The notes beneath the pieces are model-generated. The model searched no databases. It was given only the letters and a program-made list of their open reading frames with translations, and was not told the DNA's origin. A program made the position numbers and the translations under genes. From Tausonia pullulans (lineage: Eukaryota > Basidiomycota > Tremellomycetes > Cystofilobasidiales > Mrakiaceae), in contig OX637622.1 of the NCBI GenBank assembly GCA_951802195.1, forward strand, positions 620,001-684,000: a DNA stretch of 64,000 nucleotides. Direction: 5' to 3'. Shown here piece after piece: positions 8,539 through 19,839 of this stretch (its first letter is position 1; the number at the start of each line of letters is the position of its first letter).

Positions 8539-10959
8539 ATGGACCTCGACGAGCTCGAACTCGAGACGTGGTGCCCGGTCTGCGACAAGCTCATCCCCCA
8601 ACAGGCGGCGGCCTCGTACTCGGATGCCAGCACCAGTAGCAGCGCCGCCGGTGGCGCGTCGACGAACCCTACCGAGAGCCGAGCGAAGCGGCCGCCGAGC
8701 AAGTTCATCATTCCCATGGCACCGACGTTCAAGCGGGGCAAGACGGGGACGATCAAGGTACGTTCTTGGAGAGCAAGAGAGAGGGAGGGAGGACGATCCT
8801 CGGGCTGCTGCCAAGGACGCTGGCTGGATCAAAGGCGCGTGCTTACTCGAAGCTGCCTTTTGTTGCTGTCTCGCTTTCCCCTCTCCTACCCTCCTACCCT
8901 CCCCTCCTTCTCTCGTCCCCCCTCGCCCGCTCTCTCTCATCGTTTCTTTTCTGCTGCATGCACAATCCACAGTCCAAGCAGTCGACAGCAGCAGCAGCAG
9001 CAGCAGCGGCGGCAGTAGCAGCGAACATGAGCTCGGCGAGCGTGGGCCCGGCCCAAGTCGCCGGTCCGTCCGGCGCCGGGTTTGTCGCTCCTCCTGCAAC
9101 TGGACCTGGACCAGCGACCTCGCCCACGACAACGGCGACCAAGGTCAGTCTGCTGCTCTGTGATAGCTCGGAGCGCGACACCAGCACGTGGTCTTCTGAT
9201 ACCCTCATTCTCTCTCCCTCTCCCTACGCTCGCTCCCCTGTGCCCCCTCGCCTGCCCTCGTTCACGCCCTCGCTCACGCTGCCCCACTCAAATCCGCCTC
9301 CACCCGCGGCCGCCGCCGCTCCCTTGACTCACCCTCTTCCCTCCCACCCTTCAGCCCCCGCCGACGACCGCCGTTGCCGCCGGAACCGCCACGGCCGTCG
9401 GACGAACTCCTGCGCACAACTTCACCCGGGCTTCGTCCCAGCGCAAGACGGCAAAGGGGAACGAGTCCTCGCCGTCACCCTCGCCTGCGCCCGCGACAGC
9501 ACCAGCTGGTGCCCAGACCGCCGCCGCCTCAGCACAACCCCAGCCGCCGCCCGCTCCTCCACCGGCAGCATTCTCGTCCCGACTGTACTGCTCCGCGGTC
9601 TGCAAGGATCTCGACGAGGCTCGCTCGCTCGCCGCCTTGCTCTCCCTCTCCCCGCCACCGCCCGTCATCTCTCCCGCGCCCGCGCTCACGTCGCCGTTTT
9701 TCGTCTCAGACGTGAGTGGCGGCGACGCTTCAGGCGACGACTACTTTGGCACCGGCCGGCCTCGGGGTGGCTCGCGCAGCACGCACACGACCGCCTCGAG
9801 CTCCGACTCGCTCGCGAGCCTCGACGACAACCACCCGCAGCATCACCTGGGCTCATCGTCCTCTACGCACTCCCACTCAAGCTCCACCGGTGGCCATACC
9901 GCGAGGGGCGCATTCCGCAAGATGACGCCGCTTCACCCGCACCCTCCACTCGTGCAGGTCCTCGTCGGCGGCGCCGCGAGCATCCTCTCGCCTGCTTCTC
10001 CCCGCCGGGGCTCGACGCCCTCGGCGTCATCGACCTCCTCTTCCTACGGTCGCTCTGCGACTGCCATCGTCCCCGGTGCTGCGGGCCTCGGCCACCGTGC
10101 CTCCTCCTCCGTTCACCATAACGCCCATTCGACGCTGCACCACCACCACCACAACACTCCGACATCGCCGGGCGGCACGGCACTTCCTGCAGCAGCCTTT
10201 GAACCCGGCTCGGCACCCGCAACAGCTTCACTGTATGCAGCGTACGGGGCTTCGTTCCAGCGTACGCCGTCCGTGGAGTCCCGGCTGGCGATGTACGGAT
10301 CTCCACGGGCGTCGTCGAGCTTCATCGGGTCGTACGGCTTAAGGGGGAGGGAGGCCGAGAGGCGAAAGAGCGGGAGCAGGGAGCAGGAGAGTTCCGTGTC
10401 GAGTTCGGCGAGTAGGGACAGGTTGGATTTTTCCCCGAGTCTGCACGCGATCACGCCGAAGCAATCGACGCTTCTATCCAAGTCACTTTCCTCTCGTGTT
10501 CATGGAGGAGGACACGGAGCGAACTCATCGGCCTCGTCGTCAACGTCGTCCCGGAGGCACTCGCATGCCCACTCAACGGGCGAGCCGGAGACGTCGTCGT
10601 CGATGCCTCGCTCTCGGCCGTCTTTCAGCTCGATCGCATCGTCCTCTTCCTCATGCGGAGGCGGCCTCGACGAGGACGAGGACGAGGACGACCACCACCG
10701 GTCTTCCCCTCGCCGCAGCATCCCTTCCCTCCACCAGCGGCCGGGCTCGCGGTCGTACTTCCCTGCTCCTTCGTCTCCGGCTCTTCCTGCGGGGACGACG
10801 ACGAGCACCTGGAGCTGGGCACCAACGGAGAAGTTGTACGACGTGCCGAGGCTGTCGACGACGCCGTCCTCTGCTGCGGGCCAAGGCTTCGCGGTAAGTG
10901 GCAATGGAGGGAAGGTCATTGGCGGTGGGTCGGGGAAACTGTTCTATTGGGGGGACTGA
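8539..10959 (+). CDS. Ecl1-like zinc-binding life-span regulatory factor, very long form
   Basis: Exons are 8539-8757, 8973-9143 and 9355-10959; phases are 0 and the product is 664 aa. The N-terminus MDLDELELETWCPVCDKLI carries a CxxC pair. A second cysteine set, RLYCSAVCKDLDEARS, lies about 200 residues further on. This two-part pattern is that of the fungal Ecl1/Ecl2/Ecl3 family, small proteins known in yeasts to extend chronological life span and respond to nutrient or zinc stress. The rest is Ser/Pro/Ala-rich and looks disordered, with a poly-Ala run at the start of exon 2 and an acidic DEDEDEDD stretch. The protein ends GKLFYWGD. A perfect donor-like GTAAGT at 10893 is read through in this model, so the last ~20 residues could be an alternative end. 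The family call rests on the cysteine motifs; function is by analogy. Confidence 0.78.
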
Positions 10960-11660
10960 GTGCAGCGCCCTCCGCCTTGATATTTTTCTCTCTCTCCTCT
11001 TTTTGCTTAAAAGTTGTCTCCTTCTGCCATGCTCCATTTTACTACACGCCCCACATCTAGCGTTCAACCCCGCGCGCATTCTTTTCACACACCTCTTTTG
11101 CTTCGCTTTGTCTTGTTTTTTTTTTTTGTGTCTCACCTGAGTCGTCGATCTGCATGGTCCTGGGTCCCTCTCACGACGAACGACTGATTCAGCGCAGACA
11201 CAAGCAAGACTGGCTACGTTTATGCCGCTCATCGCGACAGTTGCGAAGGCGCGCGCCGCGGACTTCGGGCCACCGGTTCTCGTCCTTGACTTCCTGTCTC
11301 TTTCGCGTCCACCCGTCAACCACCACGGCGTTCTCTTCTCTCCACCACTGACCCAGCCGCTGCGATTCCAGCCGCCGCTCTAAGTCTGCTCCTTTTACAA
11401 AGGTGTGGGTTTCCCCTCTCGAGGGCTTTGACGCTTGACCCTGACTCGTCCCCCAACAGAGTCTTCTGTGCACGCCGCTGGCTCCCGCTTGCTCGACGCG
11501 TCGTTGCCTCTATCCAGTGAGGTGTGTCACCGTTCTGTCTCTGTCTACATGGCTGGATGTGCCAAGTGCTCAGCAACCATGGTTCTCCTCCTCACAGCCT
11601 TCTCCCCTTTTCTGTCGACGACGACGGTCCATGCACTCCGACCCTGACGCTCTCCCCAGG
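10960..11660. other. Intergenic: Ecl1-like 3' UTR and PUS3 promoter
   Basis: About 700 bp between two plus-strand genes. It has T-rich stretches near 11110 (a run of about 14 T) that could belong to the 3' end of the upstream gene. No gene seen. Confidence 0.5.
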
Positions 11661-13588
11661 ATGCCCACCCAGCACAGGATGTCGACCAAGTACGACTCGT
11701 GGTCCAAGGAGGACCTTATCGCCCACGTCGTGCGCCTCGAGGCTAGCGTCGCAGCCGGGGCGGCGTCGGCCACAGCGGCGGCGCCCGACGCATCTTCCTC
11801 CTCCTCCTCCCTCACCACCACCCCCACCGGCTCCAACACCCTCCCTCCCCTCTCCGCCAAAGCCGTCAAGAAGCTCCTCACGCGGAAGCCCCGCCCGGCC
11901 GTCGACTTCTCCACCTACCCACGCCGCAAGATCGCCCTCAAGTTCACCTACCTTGGCGCCCCTTATGCCGGTCTCGCGCACCAAGGTCTTGGGGAGTCGC
12001 TTGAGACGCCGACGGTCGAAGCAGTCCTGATGGAGGCGCTGGAGAAGGCACATTTCATTGAGCCGGGCAAAGGGTGGGAGGCATGTGGGTTTGCGAGGTG
12101 CGGGAGGACAGACAAGGGGGTGAGTGCCGCGGGCCAGGTGGCTAGTCTTTGGGTGAGGAGTCGGCTGCCTTATGACCCGAGGATCCACGAGGCGAGGGAG
12201 GAGCAAGAGGAGGAGGAGGCAGAGGCTATCTTCGTCGACGAGAACGACGAAGAGTCGGCCATGAATGAGGGGCCGACGAAGATACGGACACCCGTAACCC
12301 TCAAGGAACGCAAGGCCGCTGCTTCGCCGCTCGAACATCCTTACGTCCACTTCCTCAATAAACTTCTTCCGCCGACGGTCCGTGTTCTCGCGTGGTCGCC
12401 TCTCCCTCCCGACGACTCGTTCGACGCCCGCTACTCGTGCACGTCGAGGCACTACAAGTACTTTTTCTCCCTCAACTCGACGCCCTCGGGGACCGGCCAG
12501 GGACTGCCTCTCGATGTCGAGGCGATGCGTGAGGCGGCGAGTTATCTCGTTGGCGAGCATGACTTTCGCAATTTGTGCAAGGTCGATGGGTCGAAGCAGA
12601 TCTCGACGTTCACCAGGCGGATCTACGCCGCGACGATCTCCCCCGTCTCGCCCGTCACGCCCAAGCCGTTCGCCATCTCCCCCTACTCATCCATCACGCC
12701 CTTCGACACCGCTCCCTCTAGCTCGAACCCTGGGTCTACCCTTGATGAGTTCTTCGTCCTTGACCTTCTCGGCCGCGCCTTCCTCTACCACCAAGTCCGG
12801 CACATTATGGCCGTCCTCTTCCGCGTTGGCGCGCGCCTCGAGCCACCAACGATCATCAAGGACCTCATCGCGTGGGAGACCAAGCCGGACTATCAGATGG
12901 CCGCTGGCGAACCGCTGCTTCTTTGGGACTGTGGGTTCCCCGAGGGCGTGCTCGACTGGCAATACGGAAGCGTACCGCTGCCGAAGGATCAGGAGGGAAG
13001 GGAGGCAGGGCTGCTGAATGAGCTGGTGGGGAGGCCCGCAGAGGAACTGGGTGGCGAGGAAGGCAAATTCTTCATTCATTGTAAGCCCTCACCCACCCGC
13101 TCGTCGTCCAATTCGAACGGCTGACCCGCCCTCCCTTCAAAGCCTTCGCCCAGCTGTCGGCCTCCATGATGGAAGTCATCCACGCCGCCCATCTCGACAC
13201 TCTCCTCCACGCCCACTTCCACGCCTCGCTTCTCCGCATCCACCCCGACCTCGTCCTCGAGGCTCCCACAGGCACCCCCCGCCGACACGGCGCCGACCCG
13301 CAGAACACACGCCAGCAGCCTCCCACCCTCAAGACACCCACGGGCCACAACAAGTTCAAGGTCGAGCAAGCCCGCGGGTACACGCCGCTCGCCAAGCGAT
13401 CGAGGGGGGAGCCACCGGAAGAGACGAACAAGAAGTACAGGGAGCGGATGGAGGCGAAGGGCAGGTGGGCGAAGGGCGGGGAGGGAGTGCCCGTAAAGGG
13501 TGGGGGGAGGAGGAGGGAGCAGGCCAGGTTGGGGCGGGATACGGAGAGGAATGGTGGGGTGGGAATGGAGGTGGATGAAGACGAGTGA
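11661..13588 (+). CDS. PUS3: tRNA pseudouridine(38/39) synthase
   Basis: A TruA-family synthase of the Deg1/Pus3 type, which isomerises uridine 38 and 39 in the anticodon stem of tRNAs. There are two exons, 11661-13080 and 13143-13588, giving 621 aa. The N-terminus WSKEDLIAHVVRLEA is the usual short helix. The core begins RRKIALKFTYLGAPYAG, and the catalytic Asp is in ARCGRTDKGVSAAGQVASL. FNLCKVD-type sequence appears as DFRNLCKVDGSKQ. RAFLYHQVRHIMAVLFRVG is the conserved C-terminal helix. The second exon ends with ARGYTPLAKRSRGEPPEETN, typical of Deg1 tails. An acidic insert (EEQEEEEAEAIFVDENDEE) interrupts the catalytic domain near 12200. Start codons at 11631 and 11679 are also possible; 11661 is preceded by an acceptor-like CCCCAG, so a 5' leader intron cannot be excluded. 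Confidence 0.93.
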
Positions 13589-13841
13589 TGGATGACGCTT
13601 GATGCCCAGGGATTGAAAGGCTTTTTGACAGGAGTGAGACACTTTGCTCTTACTCGGTCCAGGCCCTGTCTTCCGTTACAGCAGGAGGAAGAGCAGGGAA
13701 AGAGAGCAGCACAAGTGCGATTGCGCTGGCTCACCTCACTTTCTCTCCTCAAGCTTTCCACGCCCATGTGATTTGACTCACGGCATCATTGACCTTTCGT
13801 TCTGGCAGAGACAAGACCCACGTCAACAACCGGGTCCGAGT
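13589..13841. other. Downstream flank of PUS3
   Basis: About 250 bp of non-coding sequence between the PUS3 stop and the left inverted-repeat arm. Nothing else is seen. Confidence 0.4.
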
Positions 13842-14034
13842 TGGCCGCCGCTGCGCTCTTCGTTCGCGAGTGTGCCAGTTCATCTCTAGAGACGGACCTC
13901 GACTCTTCGCACCACGAACGTTGGACCTTAGCGATCGTCTGTGTGTCTGCCCACAAGAGCTAGCGTTGGGAGCTGGGTGGCATCCCCACAATGCATACAA
14001 CCGCGGACGACTACTGCTTGACCGCCCTGGAAGG
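13842..14034. repeat. Inverted repeat, left arm (about 190 bp)
   Basis: The reverse complement of this stretch matches 18493-18683 at more than 90% with a few substitutions and 1-2 nt indels. The shared core includes GTGGGCAGACACACAGACGA and TTGTATGCATTGTGGGGATG. Similarity stops at a GGCCGCC end on the outside and at CCTTC.AGGG on the inside. Neither arm encodes a known protein. I found no target-site duplication beside the arms. Confidence 0.85.
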
Positions 14035-14473
14035 GCTTCCCCGTTCCCTACGGATGCTCAAACCCATTGCCTTCCTCCACCTTGGCACTTGGCAAGCCTC
14101 TTGTACTTAATGCCGCCCGACGAGCTCCAGATTCGGAGCCCTTTTAGGAGAGGTGCCATGGGCTTTCTTATATCTAACGCCCACGAATCGCATGCGGTGT
14201 GAGTCATCTCCAAGGAGAAGAGAGGAGGAGGAGACATGCGAGCGGCCGCGGGTTGACTAGAGTTTGGCGATAAGACGATGATTTAGCAGCTGTAACGCCA
14301 CCCTGCGTCACCCGTCTCAATGTCGGGCGCGCAGTACGCCAGTCGCAGGCACGCTCAACTAGGGCGTCTTCGAACCCCTTCGATGTCTTGACACCAGCTG
14401 ACCCGTATGCTGTTCTATGGTAGCGCCCACTCTGTGGGAAACACTAGTGTGGACTCTAAGCACGGCCTGCAGA
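14035..14473. other. Non-coding stretch inside the accessory island
   Basis: About 440 bp between the left repeat arm and the orphan reading frame. I see no gene, RNA or repeat. Confidence 0.4.
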
Positions 14474-15385
14474 TCAAGACAATTTATGATGCGATGGACG
14501 CTCGGTGTCCGAGCAGGGAGACTGAGGGCCACACCCGCGACGACGGCGTCTTTGTCTCCTCCGGGGTCGCAGCAATTGTTGACTGAAAGAAAATTTCCTT
14601 GGATGAGCTGGGTCCAGCCCTTTCTGTGATTCAATGTTGATAGATATTACTGCCCACAACGGAGTCGAAAGGATATATTTTTGAGCGAACGCATGGGCTA
14701 TTCGTCGTTGCCTCAGCACGCATGCATGCCTTACGTTACTGGCTTCAGCGGAGTAGGCGGACTTGGCCTTCAAAGAGCGGTCACAAGAGGTATCCGGCGT
14801 CGCACTGCTCATGGGAATAACCGACGATAGGCGTCCTTGACAGCAAAAATCAAAGGTGGTCTTTTCAGCCACTTCTTCAAAGCGGATGCGAACGGATTCA
14901 GGTAGGAGCGAGCTTGACACACATGTTGATCTGATTGCCGCTTGATAAGCCAACTCGATCAGCCGCAGATGCTTGCTCTCATCGTCGATGGCCGAACAGA
15001 ACTTCTCTGCGATGCATTGGCGCCGCTCACCAGCTGGCTTGTCCCAACGACCTGGCTTGAAAGCATATCGGCGACAGAATCGTGTAAGTATGCATTCCTT
15101 GTCCCTTGAAAAGCTGTGTTTGCGTTCAAGCCAAAGACGAGTGAAGTGGCAGCTGACGTCAGTCGGCCAGGAGTCAGCAGCCGTCTCGAACTGTAGTAAA
15201 TGTAGAGGACGATGGTCTACCTCCTTCCTCGAGCGCAATAGTCCTGCCAGATTCTCGTCAGTTACCATGGTTCCATTGCATTGAAAGCTACTTTGCCAGG
15301 TGGGAAGCCGTGCTTGCATGCAGAGAGGTGGGAAGGCAAGAGAGAATGAGGCCAGGCGTGTCGAATGGGTCGCGCAAGTCAACAA
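14474..15385 (-). CDS. Orphan single-exon reading frame, unknown function
   Basis: An open frame of 303 codons on the minus strand with no stop. I do not recognise it. It has mixed, less GC-rich third positions than the housekeeping genes, no signal peptide and no long hydrophobic segment. Its centre has charged stretches such as CRRYAFKPGRWDKPAGERRQ and its C-terminus is Arg-rich (LLRPRRRQRRRRRGCG). A second ATG at 15271 begins MVTDENLAGLL. It lies between the inverted-repeat arms, next to the polygalacturonase. It could be a lineage-specific gene, a remnant of a mobile element, or a chance open frame; transcription data would decide. Confidence 0.35.
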   Translation of the reverse strand: MLTCATHSTRLASFSLAFPPLCMQARLPTWQSSFQCNGTMVTDENLAGLLRSRKEVDHRPLHLLQFETAADSWPTDVSCHFTRLWLERKHSFSRDKECILTRFCRRYAFKPGRWDKPAGERRQCIAEKFCSAIDDESKHLRLIELAYQAAIRSTCVSSSLLPESVRIRFEEVAEKTTFDFCCQGRLSSVIPMSSATPDTSCDRSLKAKSAYSAEASNVRHACVLRQRRIAHAFAQKYILSTPLWAVISINIESQKGLDPAHPRKFSFSQQLLRPRRRQRRRRRGCGPQSPCSDTERPSHHKLS

Positions 15386-15607
15386 GACTCTATCTAATCC
15401 GCAGGACTCCTATGATACCAAAGCACATGACCATCCGATGGAACTTCCTAGACTGAAGAGCCAAGTGATCCCAAGGCCATATTATCAAAGGATTTGAGGA
15501 GAGGAAAGGAATCAAGGAAAACGCAAGCCGCCCTCCAATGGAGGCCTTTGAATCGCGAGACCGGGCCAAAGCCGGCCAAAGCTCAAGAATGTGAAGGGAT
15601 TGACAAT

Positions 15608-17819
15608 TTACTGAGAGAATCCTTTGATGACAAGGTTCTTGGGGACGACCGTCTTCTTCACACCGCCGGTGGCCGAAAGCTGTGTAAAGTCCCATCCAGA
15701 ACAAGTTGAGGTGCCGCACAGAATATAAACCTATTAGATTGTCCAATAGTCAGTTTGCTGAACATTAATCCAACAGAACTCGAGGGCGCGAAGGACCGAA
15801 GGAGAGGCCATTTTCGTCGCGCGGCCGTCAAGTCATCTGCGGCCTCCAGAAACGTTGGGACTCACAGGGGTGGCCTTAGATGTGACAGAAATAGTCGTCT
15901 TGGCCCCAGTAAACTTGACGTTCTTGATTGGAACACTGCAGTTGATGAAGATGTCAGGGACGAAAGACCGTCGGTGGCGGCGTCAGGTGGCTTGTGCGAC
16001 TCACTCGTTCGTAGGGATACCGGTAGGCCCTCCATTGAGGTAGTCCTGCTGAATGACGAGACCATTCTTTTCGGCATTGATAATGGTGTTACCATCATAT
16101 GTGATCTGAGCGAGAAAAAGGGGGTCAAACCGGCTGACATCTCAGCGAGCATATAGGGCCGAGGCATTGTCAGAACTCACGTCAGAGACCAGCGCGTCGG
16201 TTGCTCCAGAGATGGTCTTGATTCGCAGGCCGTTATCGGAGTTCTCAACTGAAGGTAGGAGAGCGATGATCAGCTCGGAGCGTAGCTCACTCAGAGAGAG
16301 TACTTACCAGTGTTGCCCTTGATGAGAACGTTGGAGACGGTCTTGCCGGCAGCGACGGATCCGATCGAGATGCCGTGACCACCGGAGCAGTAGTTGTTGA
16401 GGAATGAGACATTGTTGCCGGAGTTTATCGCAAGGCAGTCATCCTGGTCTATTAGAGCGACAGAGAGTCGGATTAAGGCCAGGAAGGATGCGGGGAGAGA
16501 TTAAGCTGTCCGTAGTCGATTCTCGCGGCGGACCCCTCCTCCATGCGTTTCTGCGGACGACTCACTCTTGCAGGACGAGTTCTGAATGGTAACGTCGCTA
16601 GCCGATACGTCAAAGCAGTCCGAGTTATGGCCGATTGTTTTGCCGTCCGAGCCGAGGGCGTCGCCGGCGGTGTTGTCGATGGTGATCTTGTTGAGGACCT
16701 TAGGGAAAGATAGAGAGGGTGATAAGCGTGTGTTACAGGGCTCAGCATGAGACATACGCACAAGTGTAGCCTTGTTACCGATCGAGAAAACGTGGCTGAT
16801 TTGAGGGTATGAGCAGCTTACACGAAGAAACCGGAATGGAGGCACCATTCGCTCACCGAGGCGAATTCAGGATTTTGAGGTTGGAGAAGGTACCGCTGGA
16901 TGTGACCTGGCGTGCAATACTGCAACGTTAGTACTTTCGAGTCCAGAAGGCCTTCTTTGTTACTCACGCGCATAAACTTGGGCTTGTCGACGCCGCCGTT
17001 ACCACCTTGGCCATCCCAGCTTTTGATCGCCGACATCTCTCAGCGCCCGAGGAAATGGCGCGCACGGCTTTTGACTTACTAGGCCTTGCCTTGACCATCG
17101 AAGGTGAAACCCTGGCCATCAAAGGTGACTGCAGGATAATATAAAATTTAGACGATCGTTTGGCCGAGTCGCCGCGATTGGTACTCACTGTTTTCTCCGT
17201 CGATGGTAAACATCGGTCCAACCCATCCGTCGACTGAGGAGATGACGACGTCAAAACTTTGGCGCTAGCTATCAGAATCGACCCATCATACTACTCACTA
17301 GACTTTCCAGTCCAGACAACTGTTGAGAGAGAGAAGGATGGGGTGGGAAGGGGGAAGGGGAGGGGGGGGGGGGGATGAGTGGGGAAAGGTCATTTGCGCA
17401 GCTCACTCGGATATCCTAAAGGGCACCACAGCTTGCAGATACTAACCATTGCCCGCGACAGACACTTTAGTGCCTTTTTGAAGTCCCGAAAGGTCCAATG
17501 CCTTTCCGGCAGGCACTGTGAAGCCCTTGATCGTGATGCTGTTGCGAAAATGAGCGGTCTCGGTCAGTCTACCCTCTCCTTGTGAACAGCTGGTCTCGAA
17601 GGGGTACTCACTCGGTACACTTCTTGGCACTGTAGAGGGAGGAAATCAGGCGGGAAATGAGCAAATACCTACACAAACGACAGAGCCAGCTTTAACTCAC
17701 TTAGCAACATCATCCCAGGAGGCGAGAGTATAGGCACATCCCCTTTTCTCCATCGTGGGGGTGGCCTTGACAGAAGCCGCCGCCGAAAGGGCGATGAGAG
17801 AGAGAGAGGTAACGAGCAT
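15608..17819 (-). CDS. Secreted endopolygalacturonase (glycoside hydrolase family 28)
   Basis: It hydrolyses alpha-1,4-galacturonan of pectin outside the cell. The start at 17819 opens a signal peptide, [19 protein letters not shown], followed by a Kex2-like EKRG site. The gene is cut into many small exons by introns of about 50-100 bp. Parallel beta-helix and catalytic motifs appear in order: [63 protein letters not shown] (catalytic Asp pair), [12 protein letters not shown] (catalytic His) and DNGLRIKT (substrate-binding Arg/Lys). The end [19 protein letters not shown] matches fungal endo-PGs. Every active-site residue I look for is present, so the gene looks intact. It lies inside the inverted repeat pair, with a decayed relative about 2 kb upstream. 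Pectinases are usually induced by plant cell wall; regulation is not visible here beyond a TATA box. Confidence 0.93.
17362..17374. repeat. Poly(G) tract in a polygalacturonase intron
   Basis: Thirteen consecutive G on the plus strand within a wider G-rich stretch, in the intron between the [11 protein letters not shown] exon and the VVWTGK exon. Confidence 0.9.
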
Positions 17820-17974
17820 TCTGGACTGAGTCGAGGATGGTCAGGAAAAGACGTGAGAGGAGCGGACGGACGAAGGGAGGCAGCTGACTTTGTGTGATTA
17901 GTGGGGTGAAAGATGCGGAGGAGGGGGAGGAGGTCGATGGGGAGTTGAAAGAAACTTCGGTGAACCTCACTTTG

Positions 17975-17981
17975 TTTTATA
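17975..17981 (-). promoter_or_regulatory. TATA box of the polygalacturonase gene
   Basis: TATAAAA on the minus strand, 156 bp upstream of the start codon. A start of transcription about 30 bp on would leave a leader of roughly 125 nt. This is consistent with a strongly regulated secreted enzyme, but the site is inferred from sequence only. Confidence 0.5.
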
Positions 17982-17999
17982 AAGGAGTTGGCACCTCAG

Positions 18000-18492
18000 C
18001 CGAGACCAACGATACGCCGAAGAGTAACCGCCACCAGTCGATCCTCTGTACTAGCTTGCTCTTGCTCTGGGGCTCAGACTGACCGCATGCACAGCCCGGA
18101 GCTAAGGGCGTTTGAAACAGAGGGATAATGGTCACGTTTCACGTTTCATGCCTCGGCCGCATATCCCGACACGAGGCGGGTACTTAAAGCAGTCTAAATG
18201 CCGGTCTAGAAGCTGAAGATAGGGCGAGGTCGGGGGAAAAAGGCTGGATTGCTGGTGGTGACCGCGAAAGCGTGGACAGAAGAAGCGCGCGTTTTGGTCT
18301 TGCGACACTAGGACTTTTGGAGCGCAGCGCCCGGCCCGGTCGGTAGCAGACTACCACGGAGATACGGACCGTGGGGGCCCGGACGGCCTTAGGAACAAAG
18401 GGCTTACCAAGATTGGAGAAGGTGAAGTTTATGGGCGCTCATGTCAGAGTGCGCGTCCAAGCAGGGGCTGGAGAGGTGAAAATGGGAAGAAG
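18000..18492. other. Upstream region of the polygalacturonase gene
   Basis: About 490 bp that should hold the upstream regulatory region of the GH28 gene. No further gene or named site is recognised. Confidence 0.4.
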
Positions 18493-18683
18493 TCCTTCAG
18501 GGCGGTCAAGCAGTAGTCGTCCGCGGTTGTATGCATTGTGGGGATGCCGCCCAGATCCCAACGCTAGCTCTTGTGGGCAGACACACAGACGATCGCTAAG
18601 GTCCAACGTTCGTGGTGCGAAGAGTCGAGGTCCGTCTCTAGATGAACTGGCACACGCGCGAACGAAGAGCGAAGCGGCGGCCA
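18493..18683. repeat. Inverted repeat, right arm (about 190 bp)
   Basis: Reverse-complement partner of 13842-14034. The two arms bound a 4.46 kb segment holding the orphan frame and the polygalacturonase. The pair could be the ends of one transposed unit or two separate insertions of a short repeat in opposite orientation. Confidence 0.85.
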
Positions 18684-19839
18684 GCTAGTTTGCCCGGACT
18701 CGTCGTTCTCTTGCAACAGGGGCTAGGTCTTCGTCAGAGACTTCGGAACTCGCTTTGTTTCACTGCTGGCGTTGACTCTCAACGATTTTCTCGAGCATTG
18801 GGAGACAATCCACATGCCCATGTGCGCGCGTGTGCTTTGTCTTCGATTATCCGTATCCTCGCGTAGGAAATAACTTGATGGATCAACTCTGATATGCAGT
18901 CTGCGGCATCTGCAGCCCTTCCTTCACCCGAGAGCGATCTGGATGAGCAGCTCAAGGTCATATCATTTGAGTCTGGGCCAGGCTTAATCTCATGCATGCA
19001 GGCTAAGACAGCGGAGCGCTTCTCATAACACACGGCGGGGGGTTATAGTAGGAGCTCACGTGGGAGGGCAGAGAGTCTGACAGGAGAAGGGTGGTCAGGT
19101 GCGCCACCCCTCGAAAGCTACAAGCGATGCCGTCAGTACGCCGATGCAGGCCAACCCCGAGCCGGCGGGCCGTCAACGATAACTGTATCTCAAAGAGCCG
19201 GAACCGGGGCGGAGAACGGGACACAGTTGGGATGACGAAAATTTCATTATTGCTCGGGCTAACAGGAAAGAGGATTAGCGTGCAATTAGAGTGTGGTCCG
19301 ATCTTTGTGTGCCCCATGACGCGCTAGGCGATAATAGCGTCAACCTTTCTGCGTGCAACAATCGATAGCACTTTTAGCTGACTCTATCTCGATGGAAAAA
19401 CCACGGAAGAATGGGTCGCCTTGCAGCCTTTTCTGTAGTAGATAGTGAACAAGAACAGGGGGAGGACCCATGCAAGGGCTCGCTCCATTCTGATGCTGGC
19501 GCTCTGTCTTTGCAAGCTGGTTTCGAGTCGGAGTGAAATTTCCTACAATAGATTTAAGAAAAAGACAAAGGAAAACGATAAAGCGTCTGGACAGATGGGG
19601 GCTCGAGACGAAGAGGAACGGACTGGTGGGACTAGACTTGTCATTGCTGGACTCTAGAGCTTTGGGCCTTGAATAACCCACGAGGAGGGGCTGACCGAGC
19701 TCTAAACGCCCCCCAAGCACAGATAAAAAAGAAAGGTCCAGATTTTGCCACGAATATTTACCGCACAGGACATACAGGGTCTGGCCCTTGATTCTGCGTT
19801 GCGATCATCTTGAACTCTCCGACGAAGTGAACGTCTTTA
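18684..19839. other. Gene-poor stretch
   Basis: About 1.15 kb with only short reading frames of no recognisable family. Base composition is less GC-rich than the flanking gene blocks. I see no RNA gene. Confidence 0.4.

Noticed and set aside
10650-11319. Minus-strand frame opposite the end of the Ecl1-like gene
   Set aside because: Arg-rich shadow of a GC-rich coding exon with no family features.
13842-18683. Inverted repeats as ends of a known transposon class
   Set aside because: No transposase, reverse transcriptase or target-site duplication was found between or beside the arms, so no class can be named.
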